Shown: positions 36,487 through 46,264 of the stretch, piece by piece
Layout: each line of letters begins with the position of its first letter
Position numbering within the stretch: the stretch's first letter is position 1
NCBI RefSeq assembly: GCF_034344865.1
Contig: NZ_CP133774.1
Location: 5,146,001 to 5,210,000 of the forward strand
DNA: 64,000 nt
Direction of reading: 5' to 3'
From: Pseudomonas sp. 10S4
Lineage (GTDB): Bacteria; Pseudomonadota; Gammaproteobacteria; Pseudomonadales; Pseudomonadaceae
Notes under the pieces: model-generated
The model's input: only the letters and a program-made list of their open reading frames with translations
Database searches by the model: none
Told to the model about the DNA's origin: nothing
Program-made: the position numbers and the translations under genes

Positions 36487-38328
36487 ATGAGTGAATTGAT
36501 TCGAGTCGAAGACCTGCGCGTCGTCGCCTGTGGCGAGCGCGGCGAGACGGAAATCGTCAAAGGCGTGAGTTTTTCCCTGGAAAAAGGTGAAGTACTGGCG
36601 TTGATCGGTGAGTCCGGTTCCGGCAAGACCACCATCGCATTGGCGCTGCTGGGCTATGCACGTCGCGGTTGCCGGTTGTCCGGCGGCGTGGTGCAAGTCG
36701 GCGAGCACGACATGCTGGCGCTGAGTGAAAAGGAACTGCAAGGCCTGCGCGGCAATCGGGTGTCGTACATCGCCCAAAGCGCGGCGGCGGCCTTCAACCC
36801 GGCGAAGAAACTGATCGATCAAGTGGTGGAGGGCGCGTTGATTCATGGCCTCGGTACTCGTGCGGTACTCGAAGCCAAAGCCATCGAACTGTTCCGCGAC
36901 CTGGCGTTGCCGGACCCGGATCACATCGGCCAGCGCTACCCGCATCAGGTGTCTGGCGGGCAACTGCAACGGGTGATGGCGGCGATGGCGCTGATCAGCG
37001 ATCCATTGCTGGTGGTGCTCGACGAACCGACCACTGCCCTCGACGTCACCACCCAGATCGACGTGCTCCGTGCCTTTAAACGCGTGGTGCGGGAACGTGG
37101 GGCGACGGCGGTTTATGTCTCCCATGACCTCGCGGTTGTTGCTCAGATGGCCGACCAGATTGTCGTGCTTAACGGTGGCCAGATCTTCGAACAGAGCGCT
37201 ACCGCGCCGCTGCTCAAGGCCCCAGCGCACGAATACACCCGCAGCCTGCTGGCAGCGGCCCGGCCCGACACGACGATTCGTCCACCCAGCGGCATCGCCG
37301 AAGACGAACCGCTGCTGACCATCAAAGGCCTGACTGCCGGTTACGGCAACAAGAACATGCAAGGCATGCCAGCGATTCGGGTGCTCGAAGACATCGACCT
37401 GACCGTGCGCCGGGGCCAGGCTATCGGCGTGATTGGTGAGTCGGGTTCCGGCAAGTCGACCCTGGCGCGGGTAGTCGCAGGGTTGCTGACCCCGGCGCTC
37501 GGCGGATTGACCTTTGACGGCCAGCCGTTGGGCGGCTGCCTCTCCGAGCGGACTGACGAACAGTTCCGCCGCATCCAAATGGTCTTCCAGAACGCCGACA
37601 CGGCGCTCAACCCGATGCACAGCGTCAGCACCATTCTGAGCCGTCCGCTGAAGATGTATTTCGGGCTCAAAGGTGCGGCGTTGCGCGAACGTATCGACGA
37701 ACTGCTGGACTTGGTGCGATTGCCTCGGACCCTGGCAGAACGGCGGCCAAATGAGTTGTCCGGCGGGCAAAAGCAACGGGTCAACCTGGCTCGGGCCTTG
37801 GCGGCCAAACCGGATTTGATTCTCTGCGATGAAGTGACCTCGGCGCTGGACACAGTGGTCGGCGCGGCGATTCTCGAACTGCTGCGCGATCTGCGTCAGC
37901 AACTGGGGGTTTCCTATCTGTTCATCAGTCATGACATCTCCACGGTGCGGGCGCTGTGCGACGACATTGTGGTGATGTACAGCGGCCACAAGATTCAGGC
38001 CGGCTCCCGACAGTCGTTTGCCCAGGCACCGTTTCATCCGTACACCGATTTGTTGATTCATTCCGTGCCGGAACTGCGCCAAGGCTGGCTGGAAAACTGC
38101 GGCACCACCTGTGGCGAGCTGCCGCCGATTGGCGCCCGAGCCAACGTGCCAGAGCTGTGTACCTTCCTCAGTCGCTGCCCGGTTCGGGTCGATGGCTTGT
38201 GCAATCGCACCGCGCCGAACCGTCGGCTCATCGACGGTGGCAGTGAAATCCTCTGCCACCACGACAGCGCCGAGTTGCTGAAAACCCAGCAGGATCTGAT
38301 CACCATGACCCAGGGAGCCTATGCATGA
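36487..38328 (+). CDS. ABC transporter ATPase, fused DppD-DppF type
   Basis: This 613-residue ATPase has two nucleotide-binding domains in one chain and so supplies both ATPases of the importer. The first domain has GESGSGKTT (Walker A), VSGGQLQR (signature) and VVLDEPTTALD (Walker B). The second has GESGSGKST, LSGGQKQR and ILCDEVTSALD. The peptide-transporter C-terminal tail holds cysteines in LCTFLSRCPVRVDGLC. The stop overlaps the ferredoxin-like gene start (ATGA), linking the transporter and the oxidase genes in one operon. Confidence 0.93.
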   Translation: MSELIRVEDLRVVACGERGETEIVKGVSFSLEKGEVLALIGESGSGKTTIALALLGYARRGCRLSGGVVQVGEHDMLALSEKELQGLRGNRVSYIAQSAAAAFNPAKKLIDQVVEGALIHGLGTRAVLEAKAIELFRDLALPDPDHIGQRYPHQVSGGQLQRVMAAMALISDPLLVVLDEPTTALDVTTQIDVLRAFKRVVRERGATAVYVSHDLAVVAQMADQIVVLNGGQIFEQSATAPLLKAPAHEYTRSLLAAARPDTTIRPPSGIAEDEPLLTIKGLTAGYGNKNMQGMPAIRVLEDIDLTVRRGQAIGVIGESGSGKSTLARVVAGLLTPALGGLTFDGQPLGGCLSERTDEQFRRIQMVFQNADTALNPMHSVSTILSRPLKMYFGLKGAALRERIDELLDLVRLPRTLAERRPNELSGGQKQRVNLARALAAKPDLILCDEVTSALDTVVGAAILELLRDLRQQLGVSYLFISHDISTVRALCDDIVVMYSGHKIQAGSRQSFAQAPFHPYTDLLIHSVPELRQGWLENCGTTCGELPPIGARANVPELCTFLSRCPVRVDGLCNRTAPNRRLIDGGSEILCHHDSAELLKTQQDLITMTQGAYA

Positions 38329-38633
38329 AGGGGCGTTTTGTGAGACTGGCCGAGCAGGGCCGGCCGACCGTCAGTTTGACGGTGGACGGCGCAGCCATCG
38401 AGGCGTTGCAAGGCGATACGTTGATGGTCGCGTTGCTGACCCAGGGCAATGCGTTGCGCCAGTCGGAATTTGATTCGGGGCGACGTGCCGGTTTCTGCCT
38501 GATGGGCGCGTGTCAGGATTGTTGGGTCTGGACCCGCAGCGGCGAGCGTTTGCGTGCCTGCTCCAATGAAGTCCGCGAAGGGCTGGACATCGTCACCACA
38601 CAACCGGAGGCGACATGGCCACTGCACGGATAG
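38325..38633 (+). CDS. Small 2Fe-2S protein, HcnA/OoxA-type
   Basis: The 102-residue protein has a 2Fe-2S ferredoxin-like fold. The residues FCLMGACQDCWVW hold three cluster cysteines, and the fourth is in LRACSN. Small proteins like this form the electron-transfer subunit of HcnABC and of octopine/nopaline oxidases. Position between the importer and two FAD enzymes is the same arrangement. It overlaps both neighbours (4 bp upstream, 19 bp downstream). Confidence 0.85.
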   Translation: MKGRFVRLAEQGRPTVSLTVDGAAIEALQGDTLMVALLTQGNALRQSEFDSGRRAGFCLMGACQDCWVWTRSGERLRACSNEVREGLDIVTTQPEATWPLHG

Positions 38634-39991
38634 TCATTGTGGGCGCCGGGCCGGCGGGTATTCGCTGTGCCGAAACCCTGGTGGCGGCGGGGTTCAAACC
38701 GATGTTGATCGATGAAAATCGCCGGGACGGTGGGCAGATTTACCGTCGGCAACCGCAAGGGTTTACCCGTAATTACGCCACGCTGTACGGCACCGAGGCA
38801 CGCAAGGCGCAGGACCTGCACGAAAGTTTTGATCGCCTGCGCGGTGCTATTGATTACCGCCCCGACACCTTGGTGTGGAACCTGACAGCGGGGCAGTTGT
38901 GCTGCGTCAGCCAGGGCAAACATTCGACGGTGGATTACGACGCGCTGATCCTCTGCACCGGCGCCACCGACCGCTTGATGCCGATTGAAGGCTGGCAGTT
39001 GGCGGGCACCTACAGCCTCGGCGGGGCGCAAATTGCGCTCAAGTCCCAAGCGGTGTCCATTGGTCACAGCGTGGTGTTTATGGGCAGTGGGCCGTTGCTG
39101 TACCTGGTCGCGAGCCAGTACGTTAAGGCCGGCGCGAAGGTGGCGGCGGTGCTCGACACGTCGCCGTTCAGCAAGCGCATTGGCGCATTGCCAAAACTGC
39201 TGGCGCGGCCCGGATTGCTGTTCACCGGGATGAAGCTGTTGGCACAGCTGTATCGGGCGAAGATTCCGGTGCACCTGGGGATCAAACCGCTGGTAGTGCA
39301 GGGCGATGCGGAGACCGGCGTCAGCGGTGTGCGGGTACTGACTGCGCGTGGCGAGACGTTGAATGTGGATTGTGATGCCGTGGCTTTGGGGTACCACCTG
39401 CGCCCGGAAACCCAATTGGCCGATCTGGCTGGTTGTCGCATGCGTTTCGATGAAGCCTCCGGCCAATGGTGGCTGGCAGTGGATGAAGAAGGTCGGACCT
39501 CGGTCAGCGGCGTGTATGCCGCTGGTGACGGCTCGAAAATTCGCGGTGCTGACGCCGCTGAACACGCCGGACGCCTGGCGGCCATGGCACTGCTGGAAGA
39601 CCTGCATCAACCCATCAACGCCGGATTGCGCGACGAACAACGCCAGGCATTGGCGGTGATGGACCAGTTTCGCCTCGGTCTGGCCCAGGCGTTTCCCTGG
39701 CCTGCCGAGCAAGCCAAAGCCTTGCCCGACACCGCCATCGTTTGCCGGTGCGAGATGATCAGCGCCGGTGAATTGCGTGCGGTGGTCAGCGAGAAGGGCG
39801 CCTGCGAAGTCAATCGGGCCAAAGCTTTTAGCCGAGTCGGCATGGGCCGTTGTCAGGGCCGTTATTGCTCCCAGGCTGGGGCCGAAGTGATTGCCGCCGC
39901 CGCTGGAGTCAGCGTGCAACAGGTCGGCCGCCAACGTGGCCAGGCGCCGGTCAAACCCCTTTCGATACTCACCGAGGAGGTCTCGCCATGA
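38615..39991 (+). CDS. NAD(P)/FAD oxidoreductase, HcnB/OoxA-like subunit
   Basis: The 458-residue flavoprotein has an FAD motif near the N terminus (VIVGAGPAGIRCAETL) and an internal nucleotide fold (VVFMGSGPLLYLVASQY). A C-terminal cysteine cluster follows (CRCEMISAGEL and GRCQGRYC), as in HcnB and opine oxidase subunits, where it binds a second iron-sulfur centre. The end overlaps the third oxidase subunit gene by four bases. CCGGAGG precedes the start. Confidence 0.85.
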   Translation: MATARIVIVGAGPAGIRCAETLVAAGFKPMLIDENRRDGGQIYRRQPQGFTRNYATLYGTEARKAQDLHESFDRLRGAIDYRPDTLVWNLTAGQLCCVSQGKHSTVDYDALILCTGATDRLMPIEGWQLAGTYSLGGAQIALKSQAVSIGHSVVFMGSGPLLYLVASQYVKAGAKVAAVLDTSPFSKRIGALPKLLARPGLLFTGMKLLAQLYRAKIPVHLGIKPLVVQGDAETGVSGVRVLTARGETLNVDCDAVALGYHLRPETQLADLAGCRMRFDEASGQWWLAVDEEGRTSVSGVYAAGDGSKIRGADAAEHAGRLAAMALLEDLHQPINAGLRDEQRQALAVMDQFRLGLAQAFPWPAEQAKALPDTAIVCRCEMISAGELRAVVSEKGACEVNRAKAFSRVGMGRCQGRYCSQAGAEVIAAAAGVSVQQVGRQRGQAPVKPLSILTEEVSP

Positions 39992-41142
39992 CCGTTCAAA
40001 AAGCCGATGTGGTGATTGTCGGCGGCGGCTTGATGGGCTCGGCGGCGGCGTTTTTCCTGCGCCGTCGCGGGCAGTCGGTGATCCTGCTGGAACGTGACCA
40101 GATCGGTCAGTACGCCAGCGGCGTGAACTTCGGCAACGTCCGGCGTCAGGGTCGCTATTTGGGGCAACTGGAACTGGCCAACCGTTCCTGGGCGCTGTGG
40201 AAGCGCTTGCCGGAACTGATCGACGATGACCTCGAATTCATCGCCAGCGGGCACATGCGCGTGTGTTATCGCGAAGACGAAATCGCTGAGCTTGAGACGT
40301 ATGCCGCTGCACCTGAGGCGGCGCAACTCGACCTGAAAATCTATCGCGGCGCTGAGTTGCATCAGCGCTTTCCGTTCCTCGGGCCGGACGTGAAGGGTGG
40401 TTCCTACGCGCCTCACGATGGCCACGCCAACCCGCGTCTGGCCGCCCCGGCGTTTGCCCGTGCTGCCCGTCGACTCGGCGCGCAGATTGAAGAACAGACC
40501 GAAGTCGCCGAAGTGCAGAAGGTCGGCGGCGAGTTCAATATCACCACCACCGATGGTCGTCAGTTCAACGCCGCACAACTGCTGATTACCGCCGGGGCCT
40601 GGGGGCAGAAGCTGTCCCAGCAATTTGGCGAGCCGGTGCCACTCGACACCCACGGCCCGCAAATGGCTGTGACCGAACCGGTGCCCTACGCCTTGCCAAC
40701 GGTAATCGGCGTGTACACCAAGATTCCCGAGGAAGTGATCTACTTCCGGCAGATCCCCCGCGGCAACATCGTCATCGGCGGCGGCTACCGCAGCAAACCG
40801 GACATGCTCAATCGCCGGGCCTACGTTGAGCCGCGCAGCATACTCAACCAGATGGAGCAAATGCGCCGTCTGCTGCCGGGCATCGGCAACCTGAACATCA
40901 TCCGGGTCTGGAGCGGTATCGAAGGTTACCTGCCGGATTCCTTGCCGATCATGGGCCCAAGCGGTACGGTCGACGGCTTGTTCTACGCGTTCGGCTTCTG
41001 CGGCCACGGCTTCCAGCTCGGCCCCGGCGTCGGCGACGTGATGGCCGAACTGATCAGCACCGGCAGCACCAGCACTTCGATTGAGCCGTTCTCTATCCGT
41101 CGGTTCGCCCATTTAGCCGAGCAACGGAGCAAGGCCTCATGA
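39988..41142 (+). CDS. FAD-dependent oxidoreductase (DAO family), HcnC/OoxB-like subunit
   Basis: The 384-residue protein has the FAD-binding start DVVIVGGGLMGSAAAFFLRR. NFGNVRRQGR is the FAD-contact segment, and FGFCGHGFQLGPGVGDVMAEL forms the C-terminal end. Together with the two preceding genes it makes a three-subunit dehydrogenase expected to oxidise a secondary amine or opine to an amino acid plus a keto acid, by analogy. The ATG at 39988 overlaps the preceding stop; the earlier frame from 39850 is inside that gene. The stop overlaps argE. Confidence 0.87.
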   Translation: MTVQKADVVIVGGGLMGSAAAFFLRRRGQSVILLERDQIGQYASGVNFGNVRRQGRYLGQLELANRSWALWKRLPELIDDDLEFIASGHMRVCYREDEIAELETYAAAPEAAQLDLKIYRGAELHQRFPFLGPDVKGGSYAPHDGHANPRLAAPAFARAARRLGAQIEEQTEVAEVQKVGGEFNITTTDGRQFNAAQLLITAGAWGQKLSQQFGEPVPLDTHGPQMAVTEPVPYALPTVIGVYTKIPEEVIYFRQIPRGNIVIGGGYRSKPDMLNRRAYVEPRSILNQMEQMRRLLPGIGNLNIIRVWSGIEGYLPDSLPIMGPSGTVDGLFYAFGFCGHGFQLGPGVGDVMAELISTGSTSTSIEPFSIRRFAHLAEQRSKAS

Positions 41143-42296
41143 AAGCCCGTGTACTGGATATTCTCAAACGTTTGATGGCGTTCGACACCGTCTCTTCGGA
41201 GTCGAACATGGCCCTGATCGAGTATGTGCGCGACCTGCTGCTGACCAAGGGCATCGAGTCGCTGATCGTCAAGGATGAAACCGGGAAGAAGGCCAACCTG
41301 TTTGCCAGCACCGGGCCGAAGTCGTTGCCGGGGATTCTGCTGTCCGGGCACACCGACGTGGTGCCGGCGGCCGGGCAGGCCTGGACCGTCCCGGCGTTTC
41401 AGGCGACGGTGCAGGACGGCAAGATTTACGGGCGCGGGAGTTGCGACATGAAAGGCTTCATTGCCCTGGCCATCGACGCGATGCTCGATGCCGCCGACCA
41501 TTCCCTGAGCCGGCCGCTGCAACTGGCGCTGTCCCATGACGAAGAAACCGGCTGCGTTGGCGTACGTCGTTTGCTTGACGTGTTGCACTTGGCGCCGGTG
41601 CGGCCGTTTTTGTGCTTGATCGGTGAGCCGACCAATATGCAATTCGTGCTCGGGCACAAGGGCAAGGGCTCGTATCGCACCTATTGCCGGGGGCTGGAGG
41701 CGCATTCGTCGCTGGCACCGCGTTCGGTCAATGCGATCCACGTGGCTTGCGATTTCATCGCGGCGCTGCGTCAGAGCCAGCAGCAACTGCAAGAGCAGGG
41801 CGCTCAGGATGCTGACTACGACGTGCCTTACAGCACCGTGCATGTCGGGCAGATTGGCGGCGGTCGGGCGCTGAACATTGTGCCGAACCTGTGCACCCTG
41901 GATTTCGAAGTGCGCAATTTGCCGGCGGATAATCTGGATCAGTTTTTGGAACAAATGCAGGAGCGGGCGGAAGTGATCGTGCGCGAGGCCCGGTTGTTGT
42001 CGAGTGTCGCCGCCATCGAAATTGAAACCCTCAACGTTTATCCCGGCCTCGATACGCATCCGAGCGTTGAAGCGGTGCGCTTTCTGAAAAACTTCGCGGC
42101 GCCGGATACCGGCACCGCCAAGGTTTCGTTCGGCACCGAAGGCGGATTGTTCAAGCAGCGGCTGGATGTGCCGGTGGTGGTCTGCGGACCGGGCTCGATT
42201 GAACAGGCGCATAAGCCGGATGAGTTTATCGAGATCAGCCAGATGGAAGCCGGGGAGCGGTTTCTTGAAGGCCTGCTCCATTCCCTGAAGCAGTGA
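41139..42296 (+). CDS. argE: ArgE-like M20 amidohydrolase (N-acyl amino acid deacylase)
   Basis: The 385-residue zinc hydrolase of the M20 family has LLSGHTDVVPA (first metal His and Asp), GRGSCDMKGF (bridging Asp), SHDEETGCVG (catalytic Glu and next ligand) and IGEPTNM. The sequence is closest to acetylornithine deacetylase. Because it ends the oxidase operon with ATGA coupling, it may act on an N-acyl amino acid freed by the pathway, not on arginine synthesis. The usual biosynthetic argE probably lies elsewhere, so the symbol states the family only. Confidence 0.8.
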   Translation: MKARVLDILKRLMAFDTVSSESNMALIEYVRDLLLTKGIESLIVKDETGKKANLFASTGPKSLPGILLSGHTDVVPAAGQAWTVPAFQATVQDGKIYGRGSCDMKGFIALAIDAMLDAADHSLSRPLQLALSHDEETGCVGVRRLLDVLHLAPVRPFLCLIGEPTNMQFVLGHKGKGSYRTYCRGLEAHSSLAPRSVNAIHVACDFIAALRQSQQQLQEQGAQDADYDVPYSTVHVGQIGGGRALNIVPNLCTLDFEVRNLPADNLDQFLEQMQERAEVIVREARLLSSVAAIEIETLNVYPGLDTHPSVEAVRFLKNFAAPDTGTAKVSFGTEGGLFKQRLDVPVVVCGPGSIEQAHKPDEFIEISQMEAGERFLEGLLHSLKQ

Positions 42297-42304
42297 TGTT
42301 CCCC

Positions 42305-42394
42305 TGTGGGAGCGGGCTTGCTCGCGAAGGCGTCGTGTCAGTTGATATTGATGTCGACTGATACACCGCTTTCGCGAGCAAGCCCGCTCCCACA
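42305..42394. repeat. REPIN-type 90-bp inverted pair, copy 2
   Basis: The arms are GTGGGAGCGGGCTTGCTCGC and its inverse, with the shared middle GATGTCGACTGA. It lies 9 bp after the argE-like stop, separating the oxidase operon from the gabD gene. Confidence 0.95.
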
Positions 42395-42535
42395 GGGTTT
42401 TGTGTTTTCTAACGGGCCACAATTCTGCCGTTACACCGCAAATTTCAGCATCCGAAGCTGTACTCAAATCGCTTTCAGCATCCTCCCCCGCAGCACCTCC
42501 ATAGACTTAAGCATGTCTCGGATCAGGACTCGACC

Positions 42536-43995
42536 ATGCTCAAGAATCGTTTGAAAGACCCCAGCCTTCTGGCAGAACTCGCCTATGTGAACGGGCAGTG
42601 GATCGGCGCCGATAACGCCGCGACCCTGGACGTCATAGACCCGGCCAGCGGCCAGTTGCTCGCCCGGGTGCCGGCCATGCAAGGCGCGGAAACCCGTCGG
42701 GCCATCGAAGCCGCCGACAAAGCCTGGCCCGCCTGGCGTGCACGGCCAGCAGCCGAACGTGCGGCACTCCTGGAGCGCTGGTATCAGGCCATGATCGACA
42801 ACCTCGACGACCTGGCGCTGATCATGACCTGCGAACAGGGCAAACCGCTGAACGAGGCCAAAGGTGAAATCCGCTACGGCGCCGGCTTCGTCAAATGGTT
42901 CGCCGAAGAAGCCCGGCGGGTCTACGGCGAAACCATGCCGGCCCCCAGCGGCGACCGCCGGTTGCTGACCCTCAAGCAACCGGTGGGTGTCTGCGCCGCG
43001 ATCACCCCGTGGAACTTCCCGCTCGCGATGGTCGACCCGCAAGATGCGCGCCGGCCTTGGCAGCGGGCTGCCCGATCATCGTCAAACCTTCGGACCTGAC
43101 CCCGTTGTCGGCCCTGGCGTTGGCAGTTTTGGCCGAACGCGTCGGCATCCCGGCCGGGGTGTTCAACGTGTTGACCGGCATGCCCGCCGGCATCGGCGAA
43201 GAACTGACCAGCAACCCGACGGTACGTAAGATTTCCTTTACCGGTTCCACCGCTGTCGGCCGTTTGTTGATGCGCCAAAGCGCTGAACACATCAAGCGCT
43301 TGAGCCTGGAACTGGGCGGTAACGCGCCATTTATCGTGTTTGACGACGCGGACCTGGAACAGGCCGTCGCCGGGATCATGCTCAGCAAGTTCCGCAACGC
43401 CGGCCAGACCTGCGTCTGCGCCAACCGGATTCTGGTGCAAAACGGCATCTACGAACGCTTCGCCCGACGCCTGGTGGAGGAGGTGGGCAAGCTCAAGGTC
43501 GGCAACGGCCTCGACGCCGACGTCACCATCGGCCCACTGATCAACCCGGCCGCCGTGAGCAAAGTCGCCCGGCACATCGATGATGCCCTGAGCCAGGGCG
43601 CGCGGTTGCTCTGCGGCGGCATTCCCGAGGGAGACAGCCAGTTTGTGCTGCCTACGGTGCTCGGCGAGACCCACGCCGGCATGCTGCTGGCCAACGAAGA
43701 AACCTTCGGCCCGGTGGCGCCGCTGATGCGCTTCACCGACGAAGCCGAAGCCCTCGCATTGGCCAACGCCACGCCTTACGGTTTGGGCGCCTACTATTTC
43801 ACTCAGGACTTGCGCCGTTCATGGCGTTTCGGCGAGGCGCTGGAGTTCGGCATGGTCGGGCTCAACACCGGAATCATTTCCATGGAAGTCGCGCCGTTCG
43901 GCGGCATCAAGCAATCGGGCCTGGGCCGCGAAGGCAGCAAGTACGGTTTGGATGAATACCTTGAAGTCAAAGCCTTCCACATTGGCGGGCTGTAA
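42536..43995 (+). pseudogene. gabD: GabD, succinate-semialdehyde dehydrogenase, frameshifted
   Basis: GabD oxidises succinate semialdehyde to succinate. The catalytic Glu region is LSLELGGNAPF and the catalytic Cys is in GNAGQTCVCANR, both intact but in the second frame. The first frame ends in AAITPWNFPLAMV. Family members continue as TRKMAPALAAGCP, which appears only after dropping two bases (an extra G at 43034 and an extra C near 43047). Repaired length is 485 residues, the standard GabD length. Read as given, the protein would stop at 43099. With gabT nearby it would complete GABA or aminobutyrate-type breakdown. Confidence 0.87.
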
Positions 43996-44022
43996 TTCAC
44001 AGACACTGGGGGAGGCAAGTTG

Positions 44023-45102
44023 ATGAGCAAGACATTCAGAATCGCTGCGATTGCCGGCGATGGCATTGGCAAGGAAGTCCTTCCGGAAGGCTTGCGGGTG
44101 CTGGAGCAAGCGGCGAAGAAATGGCAGCTGGATTTGAGCATCGAAGTGCTCGACTGGGCGCACTGCGATTACTACCTGGAACACGGGCAGATGATGCCCG
44201 ACGACTGGTTCGAACAGCTAAAGGGTTTCGACGCGATCTACTTTGGCGCCGTGGGCTGGCCGGACAAAGTGCCGGATCATATTTCCCTGTGGGGTTCGTT
44301 ACTGAAGTTTCGCCGCGACTTCGACCAGTACGTGAATATCCGCCCGGTGCGGCTGTTTCCCGGTGTGCCGTGCCCGCTGGCCGGACGCAAGCCGGGGGAC
44401 ATCGATTTTGTGGTGATCCGAGAAAACACCGAAGGCGAGTATTCCTCGGTCGGCGGCAAAATGTTCGAAGGCACCGAGCATGAATTCGTGCTGCAAGAGT
44501 CGGTGTTCACCCGCCGTGGCGTGGACCGGATTCTCAAGTACGCCTTCGAACTGGCCCAGACCCGGCCGCGCAAGCGCCTGACGGCAGCGACCAAATCCAA
44601 CGGGATATCCATCAGCATGCCGTACTGGGACGAGCGCACGGCATTGATGGCGGCGAAGTACCCGGAGATCACTTGGGACAAGCAGCACATCGACATTCTG
44701 TGCGCGCGTTTCGTGCTGCAACCGGACCGGTTTGATGTGGTGGTGGCGTCAAATCTGTTTGGAGATATCCTTTCCGACCTTGGGCCGGCGTGTGCCGGGA
44801 CCATTGGCATTGCGCCTTCGGCGAATCTTGATCCGGAGCGGCGGTTTCCGTCGTTGTTTGAGCCGGTGCACGGCTCGGCGCCGGATATTTATGGGCAGAA
44901 CATTGCCAATCCGATTGCGATGATCTGGTCGGGGGCGTTGATGCTGGATTTCCTGGGCAATGGCGATGAGCGCTATCGCGCGGCGCATGATGGGATTCTG
45001 CAGGCCATCGAACGGGTGATTGCAGAAGGGCCGATCACGCCGGATCTGGGCGGGAAGGGCTCCACTCAAGACGTGGGCAAAGCCATCGCCGCCAAACTCT
45101 AA
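44023..45102 (+). CDS. ttuC: Tartrate dehydrogenase/D-malate dehydrogenase-like enzyme
   Basis: The 359-residue protein belongs to the isocitrate/isopropylmalate dehydrogenase family. Motifs are AAIAGDGIGKEVLPEG, VVIRENTEGEYSSVGG, FDVVVASNLFGDILSDLG (metal-binding Asp residues) and FEPVHGSAPDIYGQNIANP (NAD site). The tartrate/malate subgroup is suggested by FGAVGWPDKVPDHISLWGSLL. The ATG at 44023 with GGGGGAGG 7-8 bp upstream is preferred over the TTG at 44020. It probably belongs to the same transcript as gabD, 27 bp away. Confidence 0.85.
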   Translation: MSKTFRIAAIAGDGIGKEVLPEGLRVLEQAAKKWQLDLSIEVLDWAHCDYYLEHGQMMPDDWFEQLKGFDAIYFGAVGWPDKVPDHISLWGSLLKFRRDFDQYVNIRPVRLFPGVPCPLAGRKPGDIDFVVIRENTEGEYSSVGGKMFEGTEHEFVLQESVFTRRGVDRILKYAFELAQTRPRKRLTAATKSNGISISMPYWDERTALMAAKYPEITWDKQHIDILCARFVLQPDRFDVVVASNLFGDILSDLGPACAGTIGIAPSANLDPERRFPSLFEPVHGSAPDIYGQNIANPIAMIWSGALMLDFLGNGDERYRAAHDGILQAIERVIAEGPITPDLGGKGSTQDVGKAIAAKL

Positions 45103-45120
45103 ACCCAACACATAACCAAT

Positions 45121-45210
45121 TGTGGGAGCGAGCTTACTCGCGAAGGCGTCTTTCCAGTCAATATTGATGTCGACTGACACACCGCTTTCGCGAGCAAGCC
45201 CGCTCCCACA
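45121..45210. repeat. REPIN-type 90-bp inverted pair, copy 3
   Basis: The left arm reads GTGGGAGCGAGCTTACTCGC (two differences) and the right arm is the standard inverse. It lies between the convergent ttuC and ghrA genes, 18 bp from each stop. Confidence 0.95.
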
Positions 45211-45227
45211 GTTGTTATGTGTTCTGG

Positions 45228-46154
45228 TCAGTAACCTTGGGTGCGGTTGATCTGGCCCACCATTGGCTCGCCCCGTTCAAACCGCCGAATATTCTCCAGC
45301 AACACCCCAAACGCGCTCTCCGGCTGGGTCATCGCCGCAATATGCGGGGTCAGCAGAATCTGCGGATGCCCCCAAAACGGATGATCCGCTGGCGCCGGTT
45401 CTTCCTGCAGCACATCCAGCACCGCGCCGCTGAGCTGCCCGCTGTCCAGCGCGGCCAGCAGATCAGCTTCCACCAGATGCCCACCCCGACCCATGTTGAT
45501 CAACGCCGCACCGTGGGGCAGTTGCCGAAACAGCTCACGATCAAGAATGCCCTGCGTCTGCTCGGTCAGCGGCAACACGCACAACAGGATGTCGCACTGG
45601 CTAAGAAACGCCGGCAGTTGCTCATTACCGGCATAGCAATCCACGCCATCAATCCGATGCGCACTGCGCGCCCAGCCCTTCAACGCAAACCCCATCGGCT
45701 GCAACGTCGCCAGAATCTGCTGCGCCTGGGTGCCCAGCCCCATCACACCGACCCGACGCTTGCTTGCCGGTTGCAGCAAGTGCGCCTGCCAGCACCGCGC
45801 CAACTGCTGCTGACGATAACGCAGCATGTCCCGGTGCAAACTCAGCACGGCAAAACTGGCGTACTCGCACATGCCTCGGGTGATGCCCGGGTCCAGCAGA
45901 CGCACCACCGGCAGGCTCTGCGGAATGCGACTGAGGTCCAGTTGATCGACCCCGGCGGACAGCGCGAACAGTACCTTCAGATTTGGCAGCAAAGCTTCGA
46001 GATCATCCGGCGCCTGCCACGCGGCCAGGTATTCAATCTGCGAAGGATCGCCAATGTCCGGCCAGGCACGCCATTCGATATCCGGGGCGTGTTCGGCGAA
46101 CAGCGCTTTCCACTGTTCGCCGCGTACAGGGTCAGCTTTATAAACCAGGGCCAT
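45228..46154 (-). CDS. ghrA: Glyoxylate/hydroxypyruvate reductase A-like enzyme
   Basis: This NAD(P)-dependent 2-hydroxyacid dehydrogenase has 308 residues. Features are LFALSAGVDQLDL, RRVGVMGLGTQAQQIL (nucleotide motif), INMGRGGHLVEADLLAALD, and the catalytic His region (DHPFWGHPQILLTPHIAA). It reduces glyoxylate or hydroxypyruvate. The start at 46154 has AGGAA 9 bp upstream; the adjacent ATG at 46160 is too close to it. It is divergent from gabT. Confidence 0.87.
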   Translation of the reverse strand: MALVYKADPVRGEQWKALFAEHAPDIEWRAWPDIGDPSQIEYLAAWQAPDDLEALLPNLKVLFALSAGVDQLDLSRIPQSLPVVRLLDPGITRGMCEYASFAVLSLHRDMLRYRQQQLARCWQAHLLQPASKRRVGVMGLGTQAQQILATLQPMGFALKGWARSAHRIDGVDCYAGNEQLPAFLSQCDILLCVLPLTEQTQGILDRELFRQLPHGAALINMGRGGHLVEADLLAALDSGQLSGAVLDVLQEEPAPADHPFWGHPQILLTPHIAAMTQPESAFGVLLENIRRFERGEPMVGQINRTQGY

Positions 46155-46264
46155 GGGCATTTCCTGAAAGGGTGAAGGTGCTCTCATCATCGCGCACTGC
46201 CGGCGCAGGATCTGTCGAAAGCGCCGGGTTAAACGGCTTGCGTCACGCTGGATCAGTATGGCTG

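Noticed and set aside
36436..38262. A 608-residue minus-strand ORF opposite the transporter ATPase
   Set aside because: It is a shadow of the fused ATPase gene produced by high third-position GC; the plus strand carries all ABC motifs. The same applies to the large antisense frames at 28816-30186 and 39862-41112.
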